Positions 16,624 through 25,889 of a stretch of DNA of 35,881 nt are shown piece by piece. The position numbers and the translations under genes were made by a program. The stretch comes from Bacteroidales bacterium (lineage in GTDB: Bacteria; Bacteroidota; Bacteroidia; Bacteroidales; UBA10428): the NCBI GenBank assembly GCA_016926235.1, contig JAFGOZ010000674.1, forward strand, positions 1 through 35,881. The letters run 5' to 3'. Every line of letters starts with the position of its first letter. Position 1 is the first letter of the stretch. The notes beneath the pieces were generated by a model. It searched no databases and was not told the origin of the DNA. It was given only the letters and a program-made list of their open reading frames with translations.

Positions 16624-19245
16624 ATGAATTCGAAAGAAATTAGAGAAGCGTTTTTAACTTTTTTTAAAAACAAAGAACATCACATCGTAAACTCGGCTCC
16701 AATGGTACTTAAGGATGATCCGACACTGATGTTTACCAATGCCGGAATGAATCAATTTAAAGATATTTTCCTCGGAAATTCTCCCATTAAATATAAACGT
16801 ATTGCAGATACACAAAAATGTCTTCGTGTATCCGGAAAACATAATGATCTGGAAGAGGTAGGACACGATACTTACCATCACACTATGTTTGAGATGCTTG
16901 GAAACTGGTCTTTTGGAGATTATTTTAAAAAGGAAGCTATTGATTGGGGCTGGGAGTTTTTAACAAAAGAATTGGATGTGCCTAAAGATCGCCTTTACGT
17001 TACCGTTTTTGAGGGCTGTAAAGAGGATGGACTTGAAGCAGATTCTGAAGCATTGGAAACCTGGGCTCAAATTGTAGACAAGGACCGTATTTTATATGGC
17101 AGCAAAAAAGACAATTTCTGGGAAATGGGTGACACCGGGCCTTGTGGACCATGTTCTGAAATACACATTGATTTGCGTGATGATGCGGAAAGAAAAAAAA
17201 TTCCCGGGAAAAACCTTGTAAATCAAGATCACCCGGAAGTTATAGAGATATGGAACCTTGTGTTCATTCAATATAATCGGAAAAGTAATGGGGAACTCGA
17301 ACTACTCCCTCACAAACATGTTGATACCGGAATGGGATTTGAACGTCTGTGCATGGTTCTGCAAAAAAAGCGTTCCAATTATGATACAGATGTATTTCAG
17401 CCTATTATACGCGAGATCGAAAATATTTCTGGCATCAAATACGGGGTAAATCCAAAGACAGACATCGCCATGCGCGTTATATCCGACCATCTTAGAGCAG
17501 TGGCCTTCTCCATAGCAGATGGTCAACTGCCTTCGAATATTAAAGCAGGATACGTGATCCGCCGCATCCTCAGACGTGCTGTACGATACGCTTACTCTTT
17601 CCTGAATTTGAATGAACCTGTTATCTATAAACTGCTTCCGGCAATAATTTCCGTGATGGGAGATGAATTTATTGAATTAAAAGCCCAACAGCAGCTTATT
17701 GAGAAAGTAATTGAAGAGGAGGAGTTATCATTTTTACGAACACTGGATATGGGTATCAAGCGGCTTAATGATATTATGGGAAAAACAAAGAGTGAGAAGA
17801 AGAATACAATAAGCGGAAAAGCTGCCTTTGAACTATATGATACATTTGGATTCCCTCTTGATCTAACACAATTAATCCTTCGTGAAAACAATCTTTCCGT
17901 TGAAATGGAAGAATTTAACAAACAACTGGAAGAACAAAAAGACCGTTCACGCCAGGCTACAAAAACCGAAACAGAAGACTGGACGGTACTTGCCAAAGAC
18001 GATGTGGAAGAATTCATTGGTTATGACTACCTCGAATCTGATGTGATTATTACCCGATACCGGAAGGTAAAAGCTAAAGGCAAAGAATTCTATCACCTTA
18101 TATTCAATATTACACCTTTTTATGCAGAGAGTGGTGGCCAGGTAGGGGATACGGGTTACATTGAAAATCTTGAGGAAAAGATCGAAATTACTAATACAAT
18201 TAAAGAAAACAATGTAATTGTACATATTGCAGATAAACTTCCGGCAAATCCTAATACTCGTTTTAAAGCCATAGTTGATGAGCGAAAACGCATAAGTACA
18301 GCAAACAACCATAGTGCAACGCACCTGATGCATCATGCCTTAAGGCAGGTATTGGGAAATCATGTTGAACAAAAAGGATCGTTGGTACATCCGGATTATC
18401 TGCGTTTCGACTTTGCACATTTTCAAAAAGTAAGCCCTGAAGAACTAAAAGAAATTGAACGGCTTGTAAATGAAGAGATCCGAAAAAATGTGCCTATTGA
18501 TGAGAAAAGGGCCATACCTATGTCTGCTGCAAAAGATATAGGTGCCATGGCCTTGTTTGGAGAAAAATACGGAGACCTGGTAAGGGTCATCCAATTTGGC
18601 GAATCCATTGAGTTATGTGGTGGCACACATGTTCATTCTACGGGACAAATCGGGTTATTTAAAATCATCTCGGAAAGCTCAATAGCAGCAGGCATACGCC
18701 GTATCGAAGCTATTTCGGGAGAAAAGGCACAGGAATATATTAATAATGAGCTGGAGACTTTGGAAAATATACGGAAATTACTAGACCATCCTCAGCAATT
18801 AATTACTAAAATAGAACTGTTATTACAAGAGAATAATTCTCTTAAAAAAGAGTTGGAAGCCGTTAATAAAGATTCTCTAAAAAATTTAAAGAGTGAGCTT
18901 GCAAACAAAGTAAATAGAACAGGAGATATTAATATTATTGCTGAAAAAGTTGACCTTGATGATACAGGAGCAATAAAAGACCTTTCATTCCAGCTGAAAG
19001 ATCAAATTGACAACCTCTTTCTGGTACTAGGTGCTGAAATTGATGGTAAAGCAAACCTGGCAATCATGATTTCGGACTCCCTGGTAAAGGATAAAGGCCT
19101 GCATGCCGGGAATATCATACGCGAAGCGGCTAAAGAAATCCAGGGAGGGGGCGGTGGTCAGCCATTCTTTGCCACTGCCGGAGGGAAAAATCCTGCCGGT
19201 ATAGAAAATGCACTTAAAAAAGCTATTAGCCTGGTTTCGGCATAA
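16624..19245 (+). CDS. alaS: Alanyl-tRNA synthetase
   Basis: An 873-residue class II synthetase charging tRNA-Ala, of normal bacterial length. The catalytic domain begins with REAFLTFFKNKEHHIVNSAPM and contains HHTMFEMLGNWSFGDYFK (motif 2 region). The editing domain has the zinc ligands H563 and H567 (HSATHLMH), C665 and H669 (CGGTH). The C-terminal C-Ala/DHHA1 region ends with the glycine-rich segment AAKEIQGGGGGQPFFATAGGKNP. All core parts are intact. It diverges from the M23 operon across 153 bp and ends at a hairpin shared with the convergent lipoprotein gene. Confidence 0.99.
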   Translation: MNSKEIREAFLTFFKNKEHHIVNSAPMVLKDDPTLMFTNAGMNQFKDIFLGNSPIKYKRIADTQKCLRVSGKHNDLEEVGHDTYHHTMFEMLGNWSFGDYFKKEAIDWGWEFLTKELDVPKDRLYVTVFEGCKEDGLEADSEALETWAQIVDKDRILYGSKKDNFWEMGDTGPCGPCSEIHIDLRDDAERKKIPGKNLVNQDHPEVIEIWNLVFIQYNRKSNGELELLPHKHVDTGMGFERLCMVLQKKRSNYDTDVFQPIIREIENISGIKYGVNPKTDIAMRVISDHLRAVAFSIADGQLPSNIKAGYVIRRILRRAVRYAYSFLNLNEPVIYKLLPAIISVMGDEFIELKAQQQLIEKVIEEEELSFLRTLDMGIKRLNDIMGKTKSEKKNTISGKAAFELYDTFGFPLDLTQLILRENNLSVEMEEFNKQLEEQKDRSRQATKTETEDWTVLAKDDVEEFIGYDYLESDVIITRYRKVKAKGKEFYHLIFNITPFYAESGGQVGDTGYIENLEEKIEITNTIKENNVIVHIADKLPANPNTRFKAIVDERKRISTANNHSATHLMHHALRQVLGNHVEQKGSLVHPDYLRFDFAHFQKVSPEELKEIERLVNEEIRKNVPIDEKRAIPMSAAKDIGAMALFGEKYGDLVRVIQFGESIELCGGTHVHSTGQIGLFKIISESSIAAGIRRIEAISGEKAQEYINNELETLENIRKLLDHPQQLITKIELLLQENNSLKKELEAVNKDSLKNLKSELANKVNRTGDINIIAEKVDLDDTGAIKDLSFQLKDQIDNLFLVLGAEIDGKANLAIMISDSLVKDKGLHAGNIIREAAKEIQGGGGGQPFFATAGGKNPAGIENALKKAISLVSA

Positions 19246-19248
19246 AAA

Positions 19249-19278
19249 AACCCGAAAAGTCCTATAACTTTTCGGGTT
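19249..19278. terminator. 12-bp perfect-stem terminator between alaS and a convergent lipoprotein
   Basis: AACCCGAAAAGT (19249-19260) pairs perfectly with ACTTTTCGGGTT (19267-19278) around a 6-nt loop. The T-tract is on the minus strand (complement of the A run 19244-19250), so it is best for the convergent lipoprotein gene. On the plus strand the stem is strong but the T-tract is weak. Confidence 0.88.
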
Positions 19279-19336
19279 AAATTCATTCAATAGCTTGAAA
19301 AAATTAGCAATATTATTAGGTATAATTCTTCAGAAA

Positions 19337-19975
19337 TTATTTGCTGACTTTAAATGTACCATTAAGCCTTACTACACCTATTGTTTCACTTTCAGGCTTT
19401 TCAACATTCAGTGCAAAAGAACCACAAACATTGTTATCATCAATAAAGTCAATAGTGACATCACCCTGTTCAGGCATTCCCATTACCCAGTTGAAATAAA
19501 CAGTTCCTTTTGCGGTATTCATGGTGACACTTGAATTAAAATCTTCCTGGTACTCCATATACGGATAAGTAGCAGGTTTCAATGAATTACCATTCTTAGC
19601 TCTTAGCTCAACCACAATATCAACCTGGTTATCCTTTCTGTCACCTACTAATTCTTCCATCTTGTAGTTACTTAACTTTAATTCTGCAACACTGTCATTC
19701 TTAATCTTCCAGGTACTTTGAACAACATTAAAGTTGGTATCAAGATATTCATACTTTTTGTCACTCATCCCATAGCCATATCCTTTAATCGTAATAGCTA
19801 TTTTATTATCCAAAGTACAAACATCAGCAGCAGTTTTTTCGGGAACAACGGCAATGGTATCTTCGCCTGTTGCTGCAGGTTGTTTTTCACCTGATTTACA
19901 CGAAGAAAATAGTATAGCCGATACAAATGCTATACAAATTAAATAAAGTAGGGTTTTCATTTTCATAATAATCAA
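19337..19975 (-). CDS. Hypothetical lipoprotein
   Basis: A 212-residue predicted lipoprotein with signal peptide and a lipobox ending at C26 (LFSSC). Starts at 19966 or 19960 (MKMK, MKT) would give a more usual signal peptide than the first ATG used here. The mature protein starts with a Thr/Ala/Pro-rich linker and continues as an alternating polar/hydrophobic, beta-rich domain (ITIKGYGYGMSDKKYEYLD; TVYFNWVMGMPEQGDVTIDFIDD) with a GSFALNVE segment near the end. I recognise no family. It is transcribed alone: a Bacteroidota-type promoter at 19997-20027 precedes it and a strong terminator at 19249-19278 follows it. Confidence 0.75.
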   Translation of the reverse strand: MIIMKMKTLLYLICIAFVSAILFSSCKSGEKQPAATGEDTIAVVPEKTAADVCTLDNKIAITIKGYGYGMSDKKYEYLDTNFNVVQSTWKIKNDSVAELKLSNYKMEELVGDRKDNQVDIVVELRAKNGNSLKPATYPYMEYQEDFNSSVTMNTAKGTVYFNWVMGMPEQGDVTIDFIDDNNVCGSFALNVEKPESETIGVVRLNGTFKVSK

Positions 19976-19996
19976 GATTTAAATTTTAATTATTAC

Positions 19997-20027
19997 TAAA
20001 GTTAAAAAAAATCCATTGCAATTCAAA
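19997..20027 (-). promoter_or_regulatory. Promoter for the hypothetical lipoprotein
   Basis: On the minus strand, TTTG (20027-20024), 19 nt, then TAACTTTA (20004-19997). This fits the Bacteroidota -33/-7 pattern except for the last base. Start near 19990, about 15-30 nt before the candidate ATGs. Confidence 0.5.
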
Positions 20028-20042
20028 CCCAAAATCCGTCTA

Positions 20043-20073
20043 TTTGAGTATTCTGATTTTTATTTTATTTTTA
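20043..20073 (+). promoter_or_regulatory. Promoter for the acyl-CoA ligase gene
   Basis: TTTG at 20043-20046, 19 nt, then TATTTTTA at 20066-20073, one mismatch from TAnnTTTG. Start near 20080, about 18 nt before the ATG at 20098. The earlier possible TTG start (20044) lies within the -33 element, which argues for the ATG. Confidence 0.5.
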
Positions 20074-20097
20074 CCGTTAAACTATAAATCCGAAGGA

Positions 20098-21894
20098 ATG
20101 GAAGTCACCCGCACTTTCGATCTTTTATCCCGCTATAAAGAACTATATCCGGATAAACCAGACGCACTTGCCGGAAAAGAAAAGGGTATATATGCTGCCT
20201 ATTCTGCAAATGAATATATTGAAAACGCCACCTTGTTAAGTTATGGATTTATGGCCCTGGGTCTTACTTTTGGAGATAAAGTAGCCATAATATCCAACAA
20301 CAGACCTGAATGGAATTTTGTTGATATGGGACTGGCTCAGGCAGGTATGATCAATATCCCCATATATCCTACCATAAGCGAAGAGGAATATAAATATATA
20401 CTGAATCATGCTGAACCAAAATTAGTTATCGTTTCTGACAAAATGCTCTTTCAGAAACTTAGTAAGTTAACAAAGGAAATTTCTTCAATTCAAGGCATTT
20501 ATAGCTTTAACAACATTGGTGAAGCAAACAATTGGAATACAATATTACAGCTTGGCAGGGATAATGCTAAAATATATGAAGAGAGGTTAAATGACCTAAA
20601 GAAATCCATAACTCCCGATGATATTGTAACACTTATTTACACATCCGGTACCACCGGCTTTCCAAAAGGAGTATTGCTATCACACAATAACCTTGTCTCA
20701 AATTTTAAAACTACCTCAAAAGCTCATGAACTAAACTATAACCACCGCACGCTAAGTTTCCTTCCCTTGTGCCACATATACGAAAGGATGATGAATTATC
20801 ACTACCAATACAAAGGCATGAGCATTTATTACGCTGAAAATATGGGTACTATCGCCAATGACATCAAGGAAGTGAAACCTGATATGTTTGTCACGGTGCC
20901 TCGTTTGCTGGAAAGGGTATACGATAAATTTATTGCCGCAGGCAAAGACCTTAAAGGTTTTAAGAAAACCATCTACTTTTGGGCAGTAAACCTTGGTTTA
21001 CGATATGAGCTCCATGGGGAAAATGGCTGGTTGTATGAATTAAAGCGTAAAATAGCGGATAAACTGGTTTATTCAAAATGGAGAGAAAGTCTGGGTGGTA
21101 ATCTTAAACTTGTAGTATCAGGAGGAGCGGCATTGCAACCCCGACTGGCCCGTATCTTCAGTGCAGGAAAAGTACTGGTTATTGAAGGATATGGATTAAC
21201 TGAAACATCTCCCGTAATAGCTGTAAACAATCCACATAAAAATGAAGTAATGTTTGGCTCCGTAGGGCCCATTCTTGAAGGAGTTGAAGTAAAAATTGCC
21301 AATGATGGAGAAATACTCTGTAAAGGATCCAACGTAATGCAGGGATATTACAAAGCACAAGAATTAACAAAAGAAGTAATAGATGAAGAGGGGTGGTTTC
21401 ATACGGGTGATGTGGGAGAACTAGTAGATAATTATTATTTGAAAATTACTGACCGCAAAAAAGAAATATTCAAGCTTTCAAGTGGTAAATATATTGCCCC
21501 ACAGGTAATAGAAAACAGGTTTAAGGAATCGATCTTCATTGAACAACTCATGGTAATAGGTGAAAATCAAAAATTCGCAAGTGCTTTAATATCACCTAAT
21601 TTTTACTATCTGCACAACTGGTGTGCAGAACAACATATCCGGTTCAGGGATAATAAAGAATTAATCAAGATTCCTGCTGTACTGGAATGTTATCAAAATG
21701 AAGTGAATGAGATGAATAAGGGCCTTGCTTTGCATGAGCAAATAAAACGTTTCAGGCTTGTTCCTGAAGAATGGAGCCCCCAGGCTGGTGAATTATCCCA
21801 AACCCTGAAGCTAAAACGCAAGCTGGTATTTGAAGAATACAAAGGAATAATCGACGAAATTTATTCTGTAGATAAAATTAATGGTATCGATTAG
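20098..21894 (+). CDS. Long-chain fatty acid-CoA ligase (AMP-binding)
   Basis: A 598-residue ANL-superfamily enzyme that activates fatty acids to acyl-AMP and then acyl-CoA. The start is placed at the ATG at 20098 (MEVTRTFDLLSRY). The in-frame TTG at 20044 would add 18 hydrophobic residues and lies inside the predicted promoter. Motifs are the P-loop YTSGTTGFPKG at 181-191, GYGLTETSP at 364-372, the GWFHTGDVGEL aspartate motif, and the hinge TDRKKEIFKLSSGKYIAP with the catalytic lysine region. The segment after the hinge is of the FAA1/FadD15 kind. It is a single gene, divergent from a lipoprotein gene. The fatty-acid chain length cannot be read from the sequence. Confidence 0.95.
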   Translation: MEVTRTFDLLSRYKELYPDKPDALAGKEKGIYAAYSANEYIENATLLSYGFMALGLTFGDKVAIISNNRPEWNFVDMGLAQAGMINIPIYPTISEEEYKYILNHAEPKLVIVSDKMLFQKLSKLTKEISSIQGIYSFNNIGEANNWNTILQLGRDNAKIYEERLNDLKKSITPDDIVTLIYTSGTTGFPKGVLLSHNNLVSNFKTTSKAHELNYNHRTLSFLPLCHIYERMMNYHYQYKGMSIYYAENMGTIANDIKEVKPDMFVTVPRLLERVYDKFIAAGKDLKGFKKTIYFWAVNLGLRYELHGENGWLYELKRKIADKLVYSKWRESLGGNLKLVVSGGAALQPRLARIFSAGKVLVIEGYGLTETSPVIAVNNPHKNEVMFGSVGPILEGVEVKIANDGEILCKGSNVMQGYYKAQELTKEVIDEEGWFHTGDVGELVDNYYLKITDRKKEIFKLSSGKYIAPQVIENRFKESIFIEQLMVIGENQKFASALISPNFYYLHNWCAEQHIRFRDNKELIKIPAVLECYQNEVNEMNKGLALHEQIKRFRLVPEEWSPQAGELSQTLKLKRKLVFEEYKGIIDEIYSVDKINGID

Positions 21895-21979
21895 TTTAAT
21901 TCTTTAACAATCTGTTATTGAAAATATTTTTCAAGATTTCACTCAGAACGCAAAGAGTTTGGTTATTACCCTGATTATT

Positions 21980-22645
21980 TTAATACAACTTTGATCCAAT
22001 TAAATGGATGAATTCCTCACGTGTAGAAAAATTATTTAAAAAATCGCCTGTGAATGCAGAAGTTGTAGTTACCGAATTTTGTTTTTGTACACCACGCATA
22101 ACCATACACATATGCTTGGCTTCAATAACCACTGCCACACCGGATGGATTTAATGTTTCCTGTATACAATCACGTATTTGCACCGTAAGTCTTTCCTGTA
22201 CCTGTAAACGGCGGGCAAATGCTTCCACTACCCTGGCAATTTTGCTGAGACCTGTAATGTAACCATTGGGAATATAAGCAACATGAGCCTTTCCTAGAAA
22301 AGGTATCATATGATGTTCACACATGGAAAATATATCGATATCTTTTACTACCACCATTTGCTGATATTCTTCCTTAAACATCGCTGAACGTAGTATTTCA
22401 GACGGATCAATTGCGTATCCTTGTGTTAGAAATTGAATGGATTTTGCAACCCTCTCAGGTGTTTTTTCCAACCCTTCACGATGCGGATCCGGATCAATTT
22501 CTTCTACGATGGCCTGATACAGTTTTTGTAGTCTTTGTGTTTTACCATCATTATAGTTATCAACCCTGTAATATCCTTCATCGTGTAAAGCCCCGATACC
22601 ATTGTTTATTTCTTCCATGATTGTTTTATTTTCCGTAATATTCAA
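21980..22645 (-). CDS. folE: GTP cyclohydrolase I
   Basis: A 221-residue enzyme converting GTP to 7,8-dihydroneopterin triphosphate, the entry step to folate/pterins and, through QueD, to 7-deazaguanines. The zinc ligands are C109 and H112 (MCEHHMIPF) and C180 (HMCM). [40 protein letters not shown] and [10 protein letters not shown] complete the signature. The first ATG gives a 20-nt overlap with the upstream QueD-like gene; the ATG at 22618 (MEEINNG) would leave a 7-bp gap and is equally plausible. Together with the QueD/PTPS gene it forms a two-gene minus-strand unit. Confidence 0.97.
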   Translation of the reverse strand: MNITENKTIMEEINNGIGALHDEGYYRVDNYNDGKTQRLQKLYQAIVEEIDPDPHREGLEKTPERVAKSIQFLTQGYAIDPSEILRSAMFKEEYQQMVVVKDIDIFSMCEHHMIPFLGKAHVAYIPNGYITGLSKIARVVEAFARRLQVQERLTVQIRDCIQETLNPSGVAVVIEAKHMCMVMRGVQKQNSVTTTSAFTGDFLNNFSTREEFIHLIGSKLY

Positions 22646-23039
22646 TAAAATTGTTTTCTGTTTCTTCGAGTTTTATAGAATGTAGTGTAACACCCAACTT
22701 TTTTATGTGAAGTTCCAGTTGCTCCCAAATACTTATAGCCAGATTCTCCGTAGAAACAATTTTACCTTGCATAAAATCTACATCCAGGTTAATATTTTTA
22801 TGATCCAGCTTATCAATTACATGTCGGTTAATAATCTTGCTTAGTGTGCCTAAATCTACCAAATATCCGGTTTCTATATCCACCTCTCCCTTTACGGTCA
22901 CATATAGTACATAATTATGCCCATGCCAGTTAGAATTGGCACATTTACCATATAGTGCAAGATTCTCCTGATCTGTCAAACCATCCTTATACATTCTGTG
23001 TGCCGCACTAAATCTTTCTCTCCGGGTTATATATACCAT
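22626..23039 (-). CDS. queD: 6-carboxytetrahydropterin / 6-pyruvoyltetrahydropterin synthase family (QueD-like)
   Basis: A 137-residue T-fold enzyme acting on dihydroneopterin triphosphate, the product of the adjacent folE. The zinc ligands are H14 (SAAH), H39 and H41 (WHGHN). The catalytic cysteine is C33 ([13 protein letters not shown]), and the C-terminal [11 protein letters not shown] provides the substrate-anchoring glutamate. The C-x-N-x-N-x-HGHNY spacing is shared by PTPS and QueD, so sequence alone does not separate queuosine from pterin synthesis. No queC, queE or queF lies within view. A perfect -7 element TAAATTTG (complement of 23062-23069) sits 23 bp before the ATG, though no good TTTG lies upstream. 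Confidence 0.9.
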   Translation of the reverse strand: MVYITRRERFSAAHRMYKDGLTDQENLALYGKCANSNWHGHNYVLYVTVKGEVDIETGYLVDLGTLSKIINRHVIDKLDHKNINLDVDFMQGKIVSTENLAISIWEQLELHIKKLGVTLHSIKLEETENNFIEYYGK

Positions 23040-23216
23040 TACTCAATTTTTATTGGAACTGCAAATTTACGTTTTTTTATCAAAATATAATCTACTCAGC
23101 ATCTAATCAAAATGTTTGTCTTACGTTCTATGCATTTTGGCCTGTCGGATTAAGGAAAAATAAACCAATAATCCATATTTTTGTAGTACTTTTAATTGAA
23201 ATTAATCTTTTTTAGC

Positions 23217-23909
23217 GTGAGAATACTTATTATTTCAGCAACTGTGCCCGAAATACAACCGGTTCTGTCAGTGTTAAAAATAACCAATAACAGAAACTCC
23301 AAGCTTAAATTTTATAAATACAAAGATCTTTGTGTGGATGTCCTGATATCAGGTGTTGGCATACCTTCTACAACTTACTATGTTGTAAAAAACACGCAAC
23401 ATATACGGTATAATCTGGTTATAAACTCAGGTATTGCAGGAAGTTTTAATCCTGAGATCAAGGTGGGTGATGTAGTAAATGTAATGGTTGAGCAATTTGG
23501 AGATATTGGTGTGGAGGACAACGAAGAATTTTTAACCTCCTTTGAATTAAAACTGGAAGACCCTAACGTACCACCATGGATCAACGGCAGATTGTTTAAT
23601 GACACAACATTTAATGTACCTGCTATTGAAAGATTGAAGAAAGTGAAAGGAATGACCGTAAACAAAGCCCATGGGTGTGTTGAGAGTATTGCCCGAATAA
23701 AATCAAAACTCAACCCGGATGTTGAAACCATGGAAGGGGCCGCAGTTTTTTACTCCTGCCTGATGGAGAAACTATCGTTTTATGAAATACGGGCCATTTC
23801 AAATTTCGTGGAACCCAGAAATAAGAAAAACTGGGAAGTGCCTCTAGCAATTACCAACCTGAATACAACAATGATCCGTATCCTGGAAGAACTAAATAGT
23901 ATGTTATGA
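23217..23909 (+). CDS. mqnB: Futalosine hydrolase
   Basis: A 230-residue nucleosidase of the MTA/SAH phosphorylase fold that releases hypoxanthine from futalosine in the alternative menaquinone pathway. The start is taken at GTG 23217 (RILIISATVPEIQPVL), the normal beginning of the family; an in-frame TTG at 23196 would add seven residues with no homologous look. Signatures are SGVGIPSTTYYV, VINSGIAGSFNPEIKVGDVVNV and VETMEGAAVFYSC with the catalytic region near the end. TATTTTTG at 23176-23183 is a perfect -7 element, without a clear -33. The stop codon overlaps the start of mqnD (ATGA), so the two are translationally coupled. Confidence 0.93.
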   Translation: MRILIISATVPEIQPVLSVLKITNNRNSKLKFYKYKDLCVDVLISGVGIPSTTYYVVKNTQHIRYNLVINSGIAGSFNPEIKVGDVVNVMVEQFGDIGVEDNEEFLTSFELKLEDPNVPPWINGRLFNDTTFNVPAIERLKKVKGMTVNKAHGCVESIARIKSKLNPDVETMEGAAVFYSCLMEKLSFYEIRAISNFVEPRNKKNWEVPLAITNLNTTMIRILEELNSML

Positions 23910-24745
23910 AGCTAACCCTCGGCTTTTCACCCTGTCCTAATGATACTTTTATATTTGATGCCCTGGTAAATAAAAAAATTGACGCAGGTGAATTTGAATT
24001 TAAGACAATAATAGAAGACGTTGAACAATTAAATCAAAAAGTTATAGAAAACGAACCGGATATTTCAAAAATAAGCTTTGCCGTCTATCCCCAAATATCT
24101 TCTGCTTATAAAATTCTTTCATCCGGATGCGCTCTGGGAATAAATAATGGTCCGCTAATTATTTCAAAAAAGAAAATATACCCGGACGAAATTCCAGATG
24201 TTAAAATTGCTATACCAGGTACTCATACTACGGCAAATCTATTACTAAGTATCGCTTATCCCAGAGCAAAAAAGAAATTTGAATATCTTTTTTCAGATAT
24301 TGAGGATGCTATCCTGGCTAACGAAGTCGACGCAGGCGTAATCATTCATGAAACCAGGTTTACCTATCAAAAAAAAGGATTGTTGAAAATACTCGACCTG
24401 GGAGAATTCTGGCAGAAAGCTACGAATGGACCTCTTCCTTTAGGAGGAATTGTAATTAGAAGAAGTGTAAATATAAATACTCAGCGATCAGTTGAATTAC
24501 TTATAAAAAAGAGTGTTCAATTCGCTTTGCAAAAGCCCATTTCTTCTTTACCTTTTATTAAAAACTACTCGGCCGAACTCGATGAAGATATTATTTCTCA
24601 ACATATTTCGTTATATGTAAATGAGTATTCTGCCGATATGGGAAAAGCAGGCCAGGAGGCAATTGTAAGATTGTTTAAAGAAGGATCACAAGCTGGCTGT
24701 TTTACTATGCCGGAAAATGATATTTTTGTATCTGAAATTTCTTAG
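23906..24745 (+). CDS. mqnD: 1,4-dihydroxy-6-naphthoate synthase
   Basis: A 279-residue enzyme converting cyclic dehypoxanthine futalosine to 1,4-dihydroxy-6-naphthoate in the futalosine pathway. The fold is that of periplasmic-binding-like proteins but cytosolic. The N-terminal LGFSPCPNDTFIFDALVNKKID is diagnostic. IAIPGTHTTANLLL, ANEVDAGVIIHETRFTY and GPLPLGGIVIRRS follow in the usual order. Its ATG overlaps the mqnB stop by 4 nt, and hldD begins 13 bp downstream. The remaining pathway genes (mqnA, mqnC, mqnE) are not in the window. Confidence 0.96.
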   Translation: MKLTLGFSPCPNDTFIFDALVNKKIDAGEFEFKTIIEDVEQLNQKVIENEPDISKISFAVYPQISSAYKILSSGCALGINNGPLIISKKKIYPDEIPDVKIAIPGTHTTANLLLSIAYPRAKKKFEYLFSDIEDAILANEVDAGVIIHETRFTYQKKGLLKILDLGEFWQKATNGPLPLGGIVIRRSVNINTQRSVELLIKKSVQFALQKPISSLPFIKNYSAELDEDIISQHISLYVNEYSADMGKAGQEAIVRLFKEGSQAGCFTMPENDIFVSEIS

Positions 24746-24758
24746 AAAAAATAATACA

Positions 24759-25724
24759 ATGATAATAGTAACCGGAGCAGCAGGATTTATAGGTAGCAAC
24801 CTTGTAAAAAAATTAAATGACGAAGGATTCAATGATCTGGTGGTAGTTGATGATTTTTCAAATCCGGAAAAGAATAAGAATCTTGAAAACAAGAAATATA
24901 CCGAGAGAGTGCACCGGAACGAGTTTATTGACTGGGCCCAGGCCCACCAGCGGTTTATACAATTTGTGTTCCACATGGGTGCCCGTACCGATACCGCTGA
25001 ATTTGACAAATCCGTTTTTGAGAAGCTAAATACGGGCTACTCAAAAAATGTCTGGAATCTGTGTGTTCAATTCGGCTTGCCCCTGGTATATGCATCTTCA
25101 GCTGCAACCTATGGATTAGGTGAACTTGGCTATAATGACGATCATGAAGTAATACATAAACTCAAACCTCTCAATCCTTACGGTGAATCAAAAAATGAAT
25201 TTGACAAGTGGGCATTGAAACAAAAACAAAAACCTTTCTTTTGGGCAGGTTTAAAATTCTTCAATGTGTATGGCCCGAATGAATACCATAAGGGACGCAT
25301 GGCTTCAGTTATTTTTCATGCATACAAACAAATAAAAGCCACCCGGAAAATGAAGCTTTTCCGTTCCCATAATCCTGATTTTAAAGATGGTGAACAACAG
25401 CGCGATTTCATATATATTAAGGATCTGGTTGATGTTATGTATTTCTTAATGCACTACCGGAAAGACTCAGGAATTTATAATCTCGGTACAGGAAAAGCCA
25501 GATCATTCCTTGACCTTACGAAAAACACATTCAAGGCTATGAAAATACCTGAAGATATTGAATTTATTGATACTCCTGAAGATATTAGAGACAAATACCA
25601 GTATTTTACCGAAGCTAATATGAGTAAATTGCGCTCGATTGGTTACAACCAGGATTTTTACACCCTGGAAGATGGTGTAAATGATTATGTAACTAAATAT
25701 CTTACTCCCAACCTAATCAATTAA
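24759..25724 (+). CDS. hldD: ADP-L-glycero-D-manno-heptose 6-epimerase
   Basis: A 321-residue short-chain-dehydrogenase-type epimerase for the last step of ADP-heptose synthesis for lipopolysaccharide. The start is placed at 24759 (MIIVTGAAGFIGSN), 13 bp after mqnD; an earlier ATG at 24717 would overlap mqnD by 29 nt and add an unrelated leader. Features are the NADP-binding GAAGFIGSN, FHMGARTDTAEFD, YASSAATYG and the catalytic pair Y141/K145 (YGESK), then FFNVYGPNEYHKGRMASV and QRDFIYIKDLVDVM, which are characteristic of HldD/RfaD. It appears co-transcribed with the menaquinone genes. Confidence 0.95.
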   Translation: MIIVTGAAGFIGSNLVKKLNDEGFNDLVVVDDFSNPEKNKNLENKKYTERVHRNEFIDWAQAHQRFIQFVFHMGARTDTAEFDKSVFEKLNTGYSKNVWNLCVQFGLPLVYASSAATYGLGELGYNDDHEVIHKLKPLNPYGESKNEFDKWALKQKQKPFFWAGLKFFNVYGPNEYHKGRMASVIFHAYKQIKATRKMKLFRSHNPDFKDGEQQRDFIYIKDLVDVMYFLMHYRKDSGIYNLGTGKARSFLDLTKNTFKAMKIPEDIEFIDTPEDIRDKYQYFTEANMSKLRSIGYNQDFYTLEDGVNDYVTKYLTPNLIN

Positions 25725-25889
25725 TTAGCATCTTCCAAAAATAAACAATTAGCATTATTCTCATATTTCAGGTAACCTATTCAAACAAAATTCGTTAATA
25801 TGTTATTGAAATAATGACACATACGTTGTTTAACTCATGTAATTCTTAATATTTAACAGAATTAACCTAACCACAATATTATTTATACT

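Noticed and set aside
20044..20097. TTG start for the acyl-CoA ligase
   Set aside because: It lies within the predicted -33 element and adds a hydrophobic leader not expected for this cytosolic or membrane-peripheral enzyme.
25723..25755. Direct repeat AATTAGCAT after hldD
   Set aside because: Nine AT-rich bases twice, one overlapping the stop codon region; readily due to chance.
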